From: Paenibacillus soyae
GTDB taxonomy: Bacteria > Bacillota > Bacilli > Paenibacillales > Paenibacillaceae
DNA length: 64,000 bases
Assembly (NCBI RefSeq): GCF_024623455.1
Contig: NZ_JANIPJ010000005.1
Coordinates: 124,001-188,000 of the forward strand
Reading direction: 5' to 3'
The translations under genes and the position numbers were made by a program. Shown one piece after another: positions 24,524 to 32,333 of this stretch. Under the pieces are notes generated by a model. That model was not told the DNA's origin, did no database searches, and worked only from the letters and a program-made list of their open reading frames with translations. Position 1 is the first letter of the stretch; every line of letters starts with the position of its first letter.

Positions 24524-24566
24524 TGTGACGAAGATCACAGCGAGTACGCCTTAGAAGAGCTATAGT
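24524..24566 (+). promoter_or_regulatory. FNR-type class II promoter of doxX copy 1 (perfect box)
   Basis: Box TGTGACGAAGATCACA (24524-24539) matches TGTGA-N6-TCACA exactly; -10 TATAGT (24561-24566); centre 29.5 bp before the -10. Confidence 0.88.
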
Positions 24567-24631
24567 ATAGACATAGAGAGAAGCGCAGAAACGATACAAC
24601 ATCCGAAACGGCGCTTTCCTCTAACATACTT

Positions 24632-24647
24632 TGTGAATAGATTCACA
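24632..24647 (+). promoter_or_regulatory. Second perfect FNR-type box in the doxX leader, copy 1
   Basis: TGTGAATAGATTCACA, exact consensus, centred about 67 bp after the inferred start point and just before the ribosome binding site. A repression or roadblock site is likely. Confidence 0.7.
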
Positions 24648-24664
24648 ATAGGAGAGTGGATGTC

Positions 24665-25207
24665 ATGATGAAGTTTTTGCGAGAGAACGTGTATGCGGCC
24701 GGGTTGTTGTTCCTCTTAAGGATCTATGTCGGCTGGGAATGGCTTAATGCCGGCTTCCACAAGCTGACGGGCGGATTTGACGCGACGGGCTTCCTGAAGA
24801 ACGCGATCGCGAATCCGGTGTCGGACAAAGGAACGCAGGAGCTGGTGTACCCTACCTTTACGAGGTTCCTGGAGCAAGTAGCGCTGCCGAACGTGAAGAT
24901 CATTAACTTCCTTATCCCCGTAGGGGAGACGCTGGTCGGAATCGGGCTTATCGTCGGCGGCTTGACCGCGGCGGCCGCATTCTTCGGATTGATGATGAAC
25001 TTCATGTTCCTCTTCGCCGGCACGGTAAGCACGAATCCTTGGCTCATCTTGTTAGGTCTTGTGGTCATAGCGGCCGGTACAAACGCCGGACGATTCGGAA
25101 TCGACTACTATCTGCTTCCTCTGCTTCGCAAGCTGATGCGCCGCAACGATCAAGAGAAGCCGCAAACGCCAACGCTTCCTAAACCGCGTCATCGGGCCGC
25201 TCATTAA
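24665..25207 (+). CDS. DoxX family membrane protein, copy 1
   Basis: 180 residues with four membrane helices (LLFLLRIYVGWEWLNAGFHKL first, then about 75-95, 98-118 and 122-142) and a basic, proline-rich tail. DoxX proteins are small quinone-linked or thiol-redox membrane proteins (the family includes the thiosulfate:quinone oxidoreductase subunit); exact role unknown. The start is the ATG 10 bases after AGGAG; a GTG 9 bases earlier is too close to it. A second copy at 36318 differs at only a few residues (for example S/L, R/G, I/L) and has the same promoter. Confidence 0.87.
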   Translation: MMKFLRENVYAAGLLFLLRIYVGWEWLNAGFHKLTGGFDATGFLKNAIANPVSDKGTQELVYPTFTRFLEQVALPNVKIINFLIPVGETLVGIGLIVGGLTAAAAFFGLMMNFMFLFAGTVSTNPWLILLGLVVIAAGTNAGRFGIDYYLLPLLRKLMRRNDQEKPQTPTLPKPRHRAAH

Positions 25208-25237
25208 CCAGGCTAATGATATTGATGTAAGGACCGC

Positions 25238-25273
25238 AACCAGCCGACGGCTATATGCCGGCGGCTGGTTTTT
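25238..25273 (+). terminator. Terminator of doxX copy 1
   Basis: AACCAGCCGACGGC / GCCGGCGGCTGGTTTTT stem with one mismatch and a T run; the same structure follows copy 2. Confidence 0.9.
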
Positions 25274-25318
25274 GAAGCAGGAACCAGCCTAATTTGCGAA
25301 TTCCAGGGGGGACACGGT

Positions 25319-26263
25319 ATGTATAAAGACATAGAGCATACAAATCATTCGCATGTATTTAGGCAAATGATTGACCACATGCTTAACGGCGCTATTTTGA
25401 CGGATAAATCGAAAAGGATTATTTATGTAAACCCCGCATTTACCCAATTAACGGGGTATACGCTTGATGAAGTATTGGGTAAAAATCCTAATTTGCTGAA
25501 ATCGGGAAGACACGATCAAGCCTTTTTTCGAGATTTATGGCATCAGGTAGATACGATCGGGTATTGGGTTGGCGAGGTTTGGAACAGGAAGAAGGACGGG
25601 GAGATCTTTGCGGAGTACCAGAATATTTACTCTCTGAAAGGCAGCGATGGAGAGGTACAATATTATGCTGCAGTCTTCTCGGATATTTCCGAAAATAAAA
25701 GGAATGAAACAAAATTAAAGCAACGTGTTTATATAGATGAACTCACTTGTGTATATAATCGAAGATACTTTAATGAACGAATAGATGGACAAATAAAGTT
25801 GTCAAAGAAGAAGCACCACAACTTTTATCTTTTTATAATCGATATCGATTATTTCAAATTCTACAATGACCATTACGGCCATATTCAGGGGGATCACTGC
25901 CTCATAAAGGTTGCGTCGGCCCTCTCAGAGAGCCTGCAGAAAGGGGAGAGACTTTCACGGTTCGGCGGCGAAGAATTTGTTATTACAATCCCCGAATTGG
26001 AAGAAAAGAATTACGCTGCGGCTGCCGATCGTTTCTTAAATGCCATACGTCACTTGGAGATCCCGCATGCTTTCTCCCCCATACACGATTTCGTTACCAT
26101 TAGCATTGGTGCGGCATGTTTGAAACCGGAACAAAAAATGACGAGCATTGAATTACTAAACCGTGCCGATACGGCGTTATATCGCGCAAAGCAGAGCGGT
26201 AGAAATCAAGCTGCGTCATGGGAGAACAACGATGAAGCAACTGGTCAGGAGGACAATGCATGA
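25319..26263 (+). CDS. PAS-GGDEF diguanylate cyclase
   Basis: 314 residues: a PAS domain with PAC motif (about 10-135) followed by a GGDEF domain (about 140-305) with the active-site motif GGEEF (RFGGEEFVITI). It should make cyclic di-GMP in response to a signal bound by PAS, redox or oxygen being frequent inputs. No EAL domain. No membrane segment. The gene and its follower are visibly richer in A+T than the surrounding genes, suggesting separate origin. It is co-transcribed with the hemerythrin gene that overlaps its end, so the pair may form a sensor-effector unit. Confidence 0.9.
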   Translation: MYKDIEHTNHSHVFRQMIDHMLNGAILTDKSKRIIYVNPAFTQLTGYTLDEVLGKNPNLLKSGRHDQAFFRDLWHQVDTIGYWVGEVWNRKKDGEIFAEYQNIYSLKGSDGEVQYYAAVFSDISENKRNETKLKQRVYIDELTCVYNRRYFNERIDGQIKLSKKKHHNFYLFIIDIDYFKFYNDHYGHIQGDHCLIKVASALSESLQKGERLSRFGGEEFVITIPELEEKNYAAAADRFLNAIRHLEIPHAFSPIHDFVTISIGAACLKPEQKMTSIELLNRADTALYRAKQSGRNQAASWENNDEATGQEDNA

Positions 26264-26838
26264 ACTTCGAAACGACCCCCCATAACATTTATTTATTCAG
26301 AAGTACTAGAGAGGGACAGGTTGGTCTTAAGGTGCCTCTTATGTTGCTGCATGACGAACATATTACGCTTCGTCTTCAATTGGATTCGATTTATGAACTG
26401 GCCAATAGAATCGAGCGGGCTCCATTGGATAGAAGGAAAGAATGGCTGGATAAGCTTACGAGGTTAATGGTGGAATTCGAAGCAAAATCGCTATGTCATC
26501 TGAGCAAGGAAGAAGAGCTTCTGTTTCCTTTATTGGTACGCTATATGAGCAGGGAAAATAGTCCAATCGCCGTATTGGAATACGAACACGATCACGCGAA
26601 GCAAAACATCCGGCGTTACTACGAAATAATAAACGGTCTTTCTACGCCTATAAATACATCAGCCATTAATGAAATTGTAGGTTACGTAACGGAGGCCGTT
26701 GTCATATTGATGGATCACTTTCGCAAAGAAGAACAAGTGCTATTCCCGATTGCAAATTCTCTATTTACACAAGCAGAGATGGAATGGCTGCAAGATGAGT
26801 TTGAACGAATGGATGGGTGGATGGGGAGTGCTTTTTAA
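26260..26838 (+). CDS. Hemerythrin HHE domain protein paired with a diguanylate cyclase
   Basis: 192 residues, overlapping the diguanylate cyclase gene by 4 bases, with AGGAGG 7 bases before the ATG. Ligand patterns are complete: LMLLHDEHITLR near residue 28, CHLSKEEELLFPLL near 77, EYEHDHAKQN near 105 and MDHFRKEEQVLFPIA near 150. This is the best-kept hemerythrin sequence here, with the H-x3-E-x2-LFP repeats. It is a paralogue of the protein at 37079. Coupling to a GGDEF enzyme suggests O2/NO sensing linked to c-di-GMP, by inference. Confidence 0.85.
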   Translation: MNFETTPHNIYLFRSTREGQVGLKVPLMLLHDEHITLRLQLDSIYELANRIERAPLDRRKEWLDKLTRLMVEFEAKSLCHLSKEEELLFPLLVRYMSRENSPIAVLEYEHDHAKQNIRRYYEIINGLSTPINTSAINEIVGYVTEAVVILMDHFRKEEQVLFPIANSLFTQAEMEWLQDEFERMDGWMGSAF

Positions 26839-26869
26839 GCTCCGCCCGGCCGTATTTATTTTTCAGCCA

Positions 26870-26912
26870 TGTGATAAATGTAACAGATTTCCACTTTTGC
26901 TTCGGCTATGAT
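26870..26912 (+). promoter_or_regulatory. FNR-type class II promoter of adhE
   Basis: Box TGTGATAAATGTAACA (26870-26885), -10 TATGAT (26907-26912), centre 29.5 bp before the -10. Confidence 0.83.
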
Positions 26913-26969
26913 GGATTCATCAAGGAGATGAGTTGCCCCAAACAAAAGGTCTCCAAGGAGGATGAAATC

Positions 26970-29576
26970 ATGGCTGTGAATGAAAAGAAACTCGAAACCC
27001 GTCACTCCGCTCAGGAAGAAGTGAACCGGCTGGTGGCGCGCGCGGTTCTCGCTCAGGAAGCTTATCTGCAGATGGATCAGGAGCAAATCGACGCCATCGT
27101 GCAGGCCATGGCGCTCGCGGGTCTGGACCGGCACATGAAGCTGGCCAAGATGGCCGTGGAGGAAACGGGCCGCGGCGTGTATGAGGACAAAATCACGAAA
27201 AACATCTTCGCGACGGAGTATATCTACCACAGCATCAAACATGACAAAACAGTGGGGGTCATCGAGGAGAACGCGTTCGAGAATTTCAAGAAGGTGGCAG
27301 AGCCCGTCGGCATCATTGCTGGGGTGACGCCGGTCACGAATCCGACGTCCACGACGATGTTTAAGACGTTGATCGCGGCGAAGACGCGCAATCCCATTAT
27401 ATTCGCCTTCCATCCTTCCGCGCAGCAGTGCAGCGCGGAAGCGGCCCGCACGCTGCTTGAAGCCGCCGTCACAAACGGAGCTCCCGAGCATTGCGTGCAG
27501 TGGGTAGAGACGCCGTCTCTTGAAGCGACGCAGCTGCTCATGAACCATCCGGACGTGGCGCTTGTGCTCGCCACGGGCGGATCCGCGATGGTGAAGGCTG
27601 CCTACAGCACCGGCAAACCGGCACTCGGGGTCGGCCCCGGCAATGTCCCGTGTTTGATCGAGCAGTCGGCGAACCTCAGGCAGGCGGTGACCGATCTCAT
27701 TCTATCCAAGACCTTCGATAACGGCATGATCTGCGCATCCGAGCAAGCTGTCATCATTGAGGAGCCTGTCTACGAACAGGTGCGCAAGCTGATGAAGGAG
27801 AGCGGCTGCTACTTCTTGAACAAAGCGGAGACCGAAGCGGTATCGAACCTGGTGATCCATAGCGACAAATGTGCGGTGAATGCCATGATCGTCGGTCAGT
27901 CTGCCGAGAAGATCGCGGAGATGGCCGGCATCCAAGTTCCACAGGGAACGAAAATCCTCGTTGCCGAGCTTCAAGGCGTGGGTGTCAAGTTTCCGCTTTC
28001 CGCGGAGAAGCTAAGTCCCGTTCTTGCTTGTTATAAAGTGAAAAACGCCCAGCTGGGCATTGAGCGCGCGGCGGAAATCGTCGAATTCGGCGGGCTGGGA
28101 CATTCGTCCGTCATTCATTCGAATAACGATGCCGTTATCCAGGCTTTTGCGAGCAGGCTCAAAACCGGCCGCATCATCGTGAACTCGCCTTCGACCCACG
28201 GCGCGATCGGCGATCTGTATAATACGAATCTGCCTTCGCTGACGCTCGGTTGCGGTTCGTATGGGCATAACTCGACGACCTCGAACGTTACGGCGGTGAA
28301 CCTGATCAATGTTAAGCGGGTAGCCTACAGGACGGTCAATATGCAGTGGTTCAAAATTCCGCCGAAAATCTATTTCGAGAAAGGGTCGACGCAATATCTC
28401 GAGAAAATGCCGGGTATTTCCCGTATTCTCGTCGTGACTGATGCCATGATGGTGAAGCTGGGCTATGTGGAGAAGGTGGAGTATTATTTGCGCAAACGGG
28501 TAAACCCGGTTGCGATCGAGGTGTTCGCCGATGTCGAGCCGGATCCTTCCGTCGAGACGGTCGAGCGCGGCACGAAGCTGATGGAAAGCTTTCAGCCGGA
28601 CTGCATCATAGCGCTTGGAGGCGGCTCTCCTATGGATGCGGCGAAGGCGATGTGGCTCTTCTACGAATATCCCGATACGAGCTTCCATTCGCTCAAGCAG
28701 AAGTTTCTGGATATCCGCAAGCGTGTCTACAAGTATCCGCGGCTGGGGGACAAGGCAAGATTCGTAGCCATTCCGACCACGTCGGGTACAGGCTCGGAAG
28801 TGACGTCGTTCGCGGTCATTACCGACAAGAACGAAGGGCATACCAAATATCCGCTGGCGGACTACGAGCTGACGCCGGACGTAGCGATTATCGATCCGGA
28901 GTTCGTCTACAGCTTGCCGAAGACGGCGGTAGCGGATACCGGGATGGACGTACTCACGCACGCCATCGAGGCCTATGTCTCGGTTATGGCGAGCGACTAC
29001 ACGGATGGCCTGGCGCTTCATGCTATTCGCTTAGTATTCCAGAATTTAGAGAAATCATATCATGCGGCCGATCCGGTCGCTCGCGAGAAAATGCATAATG
29101 CTTCCACGATCGCCGGGATGGCTTTTGCGAATGCATTCCTCGGCATCAACCACAGCTTGGCGCATAAGTGGGGCGGCCAATACCATACGGCGCATGGACG
29201 GACGAACGCGATTCTGATGCCGCACGTCATCCGCTATAATGCGCAGAAGCCGACCAAGTTCGCTTCGTTCCCGAAATACGATCACTTCGTCGCGGATGAA
29301 CGCTATGCGGAGATTGCCCGCATGCTGGGGCTTCCGGCGAAGACGACGGAAGAGGGCGTGAACAGCCTGATCGAGGCGGTGCGCAAGCTGAACCAGTCGC
29401 TTGGCATTCCGGAGAAATTCAAAGATCTAGGCTTCGATCCGGCCGATTTCGAAGCGCGCGTTGAGTACCTCGCCGACCGGGCTTTCGAAGACCAATGCAC
29501 AACCGCGAATCCGCGGATGCCGCTTGTGACGGAGCTGGCGAACGTATACCGCAATGCGTTCTACGGAAAATTCTAG
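26970..29576 (+). CDS. adhE: Bifunctional acetaldehyde-CoA/alcohol dehydrogenase
   Basis: 868 residues. The N-terminal aldehyde dehydrogenase half (about 1-440) has catalytic C255 (FDNGMICASEQ); the C-terminal iron-dependent alcohol dehydrogenase half (about 455-865) has GGGSPMDAAKAM, the metal-site helices TGMDVLTHAIEAY and HSLAHKWGGQYHTAHG. It reduces acetyl-CoA to ethanol using two NADH, balancing redox when PFL makes acetyl-CoA. Start is the ATG after AAGGAGGATG; the frame is open upstream to 26817 but crosses the FNR promoter. Confidence 0.96.
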   Translation: MAVNEKKLETRHSAQEEVNRLVARAVLAQEAYLQMDQEQIDAIVQAMALAGLDRHMKLAKMAVEETGRGVYEDKITKNIFATEYIYHSIKHDKTVGVIEENAFENFKKVAEPVGIIAGVTPVTNPTSTTMFKTLIAAKTRNPIIFAFHPSAQQCSAEAARTLLEAAVTNGAPEHCVQWVETPSLEATQLLMNHPDVALVLATGGSAMVKAAYSTGKPALGVGPGNVPCLIEQSANLRQAVTDLILSKTFDNGMICASEQAVIIEEPVYEQVRKLMKESGCYFLNKAETEAVSNLVIHSDKCAVNAMIVGQSAEKIAEMAGIQVPQGTKILVAELQGVGVKFPLSAEKLSPVLACYKVKNAQLGIERAAEIVEFGGLGHSSVIHSNNDAVIQAFASRLKTGRIIVNSPSTHGAIGDLYNTNLPSLTLGCGSYGHNSTTSNVTAVNLINVKRVAYRTVNMQWFKIPPKIYFEKGSTQYLEKMPGISRILVVTDAMMVKLGYVEKVEYYLRKRVNPVAIEVFADVEPDPSVETVERGTKLMESFQPDCIIALGGGSPMDAAKAMWLFYEYPDTSFHSLKQKFLDIRKRVYKYPRLGDKARFVAIPTTSGTGSEVTSFAVITDKNEGHTKYPLADYELTPDVAIIDPEFVYSLPKTAVADTGMDVLTHAIEAYVSVMASDYTDGLALHAIRLVFQNLEKSYHAADPVAREKMHNASTIAGMAFANAFLGINHSLAHKWGGQYHTAHGRTNAILMPHVIRYNAQKPTKFASFPKYDHFVADERYAEIARMLGLPAKTTEEGVNSLIEAVRKLNQSLGIPEKFKDLGFDPADFEARVEYLADRAFEDQCTTANPRMPLVTELANVYRNAFYGKF

Positions 29577-29596
29577 CTCTAGATATCGTGCTCTTG

Positions 29597-29630
29597 GCTG
29601 CCGATCCGCCGGATCGGCGGCTTTCTTTTT
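29597..29630 (+). terminator. Terminator of adhE
   Basis: GCCGATCC (29600-29607) pairs with GGATCGGC (29611-29618) over a 3-base loop, followed by CTTTCTTTTT. Confidence 0.88.
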
Positions 29631-29640
29631 GCGTGCGAGG

Positions 29641-29683
29641 TGTGATATCGCTCACTGCCCCGGCAACGCGCAGCCTGTAGAAT
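29641..29683 (+). promoter_or_regulatory. FNR-type class II promoter of ndk
   Basis: Box TGTGATATCGCTCACT (29641-29656), -10 TAGAAT (29678-29683), centre 29.5 bp before the -10. Confidence 0.8.
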
Positions 29684-29707
29684 AGACATCAAGAGGAGAT
29701 GAATACG

Positions 29708-30109
29708 ATGGAGCAAAGAGCATTCGTCATGATTAAGCCTGACGGCGTGAGACGCGGATTAATTGGTGAGATTGTTAGACGTTTCGAGTGCAAAGGTCTT
29801 CGGGTGATCCGAGCCGAGCTTATGCAAGTTTCAAGAGAGACCGCGCAAATCCATTATGGGCACCTGAGTGCCAAGCCGTTCTTCGACGAGTTGGTTGAAT
29901 ATATCACGTCCGGTCCCGTATTCGCCATGATTGTGGAGGGATGCGAGGCGGTCGCGAACTCCCGTTCGTTAATCGGACCAACGAATCCGCAGGATGCGCC
30001 GCCTGGAACGATACGTGGCGATTATGGACTGGATGTGTCCGAGAACGTCATTCACGGTTCCGATTCGGCAGATAACGCGGCGAAGGAGATCCAGTTATTT
30101 TTTAAGTGA
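29708..30109 (+). CDS. ndk: Nucleoside diphosphate kinase
   Basis: 133 residues with the catalytic histidine motif [12 protein letters not shown] and the family signatures [15 protein letters not shown] and [15 protein letters not shown]. It equilibrates NTP pools using ATP. Start is the ATG 9 bases after AGGAG; ATG 29699 lies directly on the Shine-Dalgarno. One segment departs from the usual sequence ([15 protein letters not shown] instead of the common WEG-x-x-V-x-x-x-R-x-x-x-G), but length and active site are normal. An FNR-type promoter for ndk is unexpected, and this may be an anaerobic paralogue of a housekeeping copy elsewhere. Confidence 0.9.
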   Translation: MEQRAFVMIKPDGVRRGLIGEIVRRFECKGLRVIRAELMQVSRETAQIHYGHLSAKPFFDELVEYITSGPVFAMIVEGCEAVANSRSLIGPTNPQDAPPGTIRGDYGLDVSENVIHGSDSADNAAKEIQLFFK

Positions 30110-30132
30110 ACAAAAACAAGGGGTGAACGATT

Positions 30133-30333
30133 ATGACAACCGAGACCGTTAATCAAAAGACTACTAAAAATTTGCTGCAATTCTGCTACACTTGCGCGGA
30201 AGCTCACACCTGCGATACGGAGAAGAAATGCATCGCTTGCTGGGAAGCTAACGGATTGTTGAACCATCAGGAAGAGGATAAGGAGGGCAGGGAGCTGACG
30301 ACGGAGGAGCTTCTGGTCCTGTATGCCCTCTAA
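30133..30333 (+). CDS. Small cysteine-rich protein, probable metal binder
   Basis: 66 residues behind ndk (23-base gap, AAGGGGTG binding site), so probably on the same FNR-controlled transcript. Cysteines form C-x2-C-x5-C-x5-C-x2-C (FCYTCAEAHTC...KCIACWEANG), suited to a zinc knuckle or a small Fe-S site. The rest is acidic. I do not recognise the family. It could be a redox or NO-responsive metal protein of the anaerobic regulon; that is inference. Confidence 0.72.
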   Translation: MTTETVNQKTTKNLLQFCYTCAEAHTCDTEKKCIACWEANGLLNHQEEDKEGRELTTEELLVLYAL

Positions 30334-30345
30334 AAATGGTGAAAT

Positions 30346-30369
30346 GCCGCGTAACCCGCGGCTTTTTTT
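30346..30369 (+). terminator. Terminator after the ndk unit
   Basis: GCCGCG (30346-30351) pairs with CGCGGC (30357-30362) and is followed by seven T. Confidence 0.85.
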
Positions 30370-30405
30370 ATTGATAAAGTACATTTCAAAAATCAGGTGA
30401 AGGAC

Positions 30406-30448
30406 AGTGATCTTCATCACATCGTATTCATATGGTTTATGGTAACTT
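30406..30448 (+). promoter_or_regulatory. FNR-type class II promoter of the formate/nitrite channel operon
   Basis: Box AGTGATCTTCATCACA (30406-30421), extended -10 TGG-TAACTT (30443-30448), centre 29.5 bp before the -10. A 100-base leader follows, holding a direct repeat TTCATATGG at 30427 and 30450. Confidence 0.75.
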
Positions 30449-30556
30449 TTTCATATGGGAGTTATTACTATGAATGGCAAATGGAATTCTAGGATAAAAT
30501 AGGTCCCGCTCACATCAAAATGCGACATCCGCAAAATGAAGAAAGGAGGGAACCCC

Positions 30557-31384
30557 ATGGAGGTCGAAGCGCTGCGCGCGGTCGAGCAGCTGGCACTTAA
30601 GAAGTTCAAGGTTTTTAAGCAAAGCCGACTCCGTTATCTTGCAAGATCCGCGCTGGCCAGCATGTTCATCGGGTTTGGCGTCATCGTCGCCTTCAAGACC
30701 GGCAGCTTCTTCTATAACGAGCATTCGCCCTTCACCTATCCGATGGCCGCCCTGACCTTCGGCGCGGCGATTATTCTGATCGCTTACGGGGGAGGGGACC
30801 TGTTCACGGGCAATACGTTTTACTATACATACACGGCTTTCCGCCGCAAGCTCAAGTGGCCTTATGTCTTTCAGCTTTGGGGATTCAGTTACGTCGGCAA
30901 TATGATCGGAGCTGCTTTCTTCGCTTTTATGATTTACACGACAGGGCTGTTTGCGGACGAATCGGTGAACGCTTTCCTGCTTGGCGTCGTCGAGAAGAAA
31001 ATGCAACTGCCTATGACGGAGCTGTTTTTCCGGGCGATTCTGTGTAACTGGTTAGTATGCCTGGCATTCTTTGTTCCAATGGCGCTCAAGGGCGACGGGC
31101 CGAAGATGTTCGCGATGATGCTGTTCGTCTTCTGCTTCTTCATCTCGGGATATGAACACAGCATCGCGAATATGTGCACGTTCGCCATTGCGCTCGTCCT
31201 GAACCATCCAGGGACGATATCGTTAGGCGGCGTGCTGCACAACCTGATTCCGGTAACGCTGGGCAACCTGATCGGCGGGTCGTTTCTAATGGCTTTCATG
31301 TACTATTACGTCAATAAACCGTACTTGGACGAGATGGATCAGCAATCAAACATTGAGGAGAGTGAAAGTAATGGAGAAGAATAA
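30557..31384 (+). CDS. focA: Formate/nitrite transporter (FNT family)
   Basis: 275 residues, six membrane helices, with FNT signatures AILCNWLVCLAFF and SGYEHSIANM and the central histidine of the pore in the latter. FNT pentamers conduct formate, nitrite or lactate/hydrosulfide. With PFL, LDH and nirB in the same regulon, formate or nitrite are both possible; co-transcription with ldh favours export of a fermentation acid. Hence focA is a provisional symbol and nirC is the alternative. Start is the ATG 6 bases after AAAGGAGGG. The last 14 bases overlap ldh. Confidence 0.87.
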   Translation: MEVEALRAVEQLALKKFKVFKQSRLRYLARSALASMFIGFGVIVAFKTGSFFYNEHSPFTYPMAALTFGAAIILIAYGGGDLFTGNTFYYTYTAFRRKLKWPYVFQLWGFSYVGNMIGAAFFAFMIYTTGLFADESVNAFLLGVVEKKMQLPMTELFFRAILCNWLVCLAFFVPMALKGDGPKMFAMMLFVFCFFISGYEHSIANMCTFAIALVLNHPGTISLGGVLHNLIPVTLGNLIGGSFLMAFMYYYVNKPYLDEMDQQSNIEESESNGEE

Positions 31385-32297
31385 AACGAAAATCGTTGTG
31401 ATCGGGGTCGGTGCTGTCGGCGCGACAACCGCCTACACGCTGCTGCTCCGCGAAAGAGCGGATGAGCTGGTACTGATCGACGCGAACCAGAAAAAAGCCG
31501 TCGGCGATGCCATCGATATGAATCACGGCCTGCCGTTTCTAGGGAAAACGAAGGTGTGGGCAGGAGAATACAAGGACTGCAAGGATGCCGATATCATTAT
31601 CATTACGGCAGGGGCCGCGCAGAAGCAAGGCGAAACCCGGATCGATCTGCTTAAGCGGAATGTTGGTATCTTCGAGAGCATTATGACCGAGGTGCTGAAG
31701 TATAACCAGGACGGCATTATTCTGATCGCTTCCAATCCGGTCGACATCATGAGCTATTTCTCTTGGAAAAAATCGCAATGGCCGGTTGAGCGCATCATCG
31801 GCTCCGGTACGCTGCTGGACAGCGCCCGATTCCGTTATTTGATCGGCGAGGAGCTGAACGTCGATCCGCGCAGCGTGCACGCCCATATTATCGGAGAGCA
31901 TGGGGATTCCGAGCTTCCGCTATGGAGTCTGGCCAATATCGCGGGCACGAAGCTGAAGCTGACCGGGGATCAGAAAGAAAAAATATTCGAGAATACGAGG
32001 GATGCGGCTTATGAGATCATCCAGGCGAAAGGCGCGACTTATTATGCGATTGCGCTGGCGCTCGACCGCATCTGCACCGCGATCCTCCGGGATGAAGGCG
32101 CCGTGCTGAACGTGTCGACGCTGCTCAAGGATTACCACGGCGTTTCGGATGTGTATCTTGGCGTACCTTGTATCGTCGACCGCAACGGGGTTCGCGAGGT
32201 GTTGGAGCTGGAGATCAACGAGGAGGAGAAAGCGCTGCTTCATCGCTCGGCCGAGAAGCTGAAGGGGCTTATTGAAACGATCGACCTCAAAAATTAA
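31371..32297 (+). CDS. ldh: L-lactate dehydrogenase
   Basis: 308 residues with the NAD-binding loop GVGAVGATTAYTL, the catalytic arginine/aspartate region and the active-site His motif GEHGDSELPLWS near residue 180. It reduces pyruvate to lactate with NADH. Start is the ATG 10 bases after GAGGAG and overlaps the FNT channel gene by 14 bases, so the two are coupled on one FNR-controlled transcript. The malate dehydrogenase alternative is unlikely given length and the pattern around the substrate loop. Confidence 0.92.
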   Translation: MEKNKTKIVVIGVGAVGATTAYTLLLRERADELVLIDANQKKAVGDAIDMNHGLPFLGKTKVWAGEYKDCKDADIIIITAGAAQKQGETRIDLLKRNVGIFESIMTEVLKYNQDGIILIASNPVDIMSYFSWKKSQWPVERIIGSGTLLDSARFRYLIGEELNVDPRSVHAHIIGEHGDSELPLWSLANIAGTKLKLTGDQKEKIFENTRDAAYEIIQAKGATYYAIALALDRICTAILRDEGAVLNVSTLLKDYHGVSDVYLGVPCIVDRNGVREVLELEINEEEKALLHRSAEKLKGLIETIDLKN

Positions 32298-32333
32298 CTT
32301 TGAGCTAGGGCTGGTCGGAAAGGGTGGTTGACG

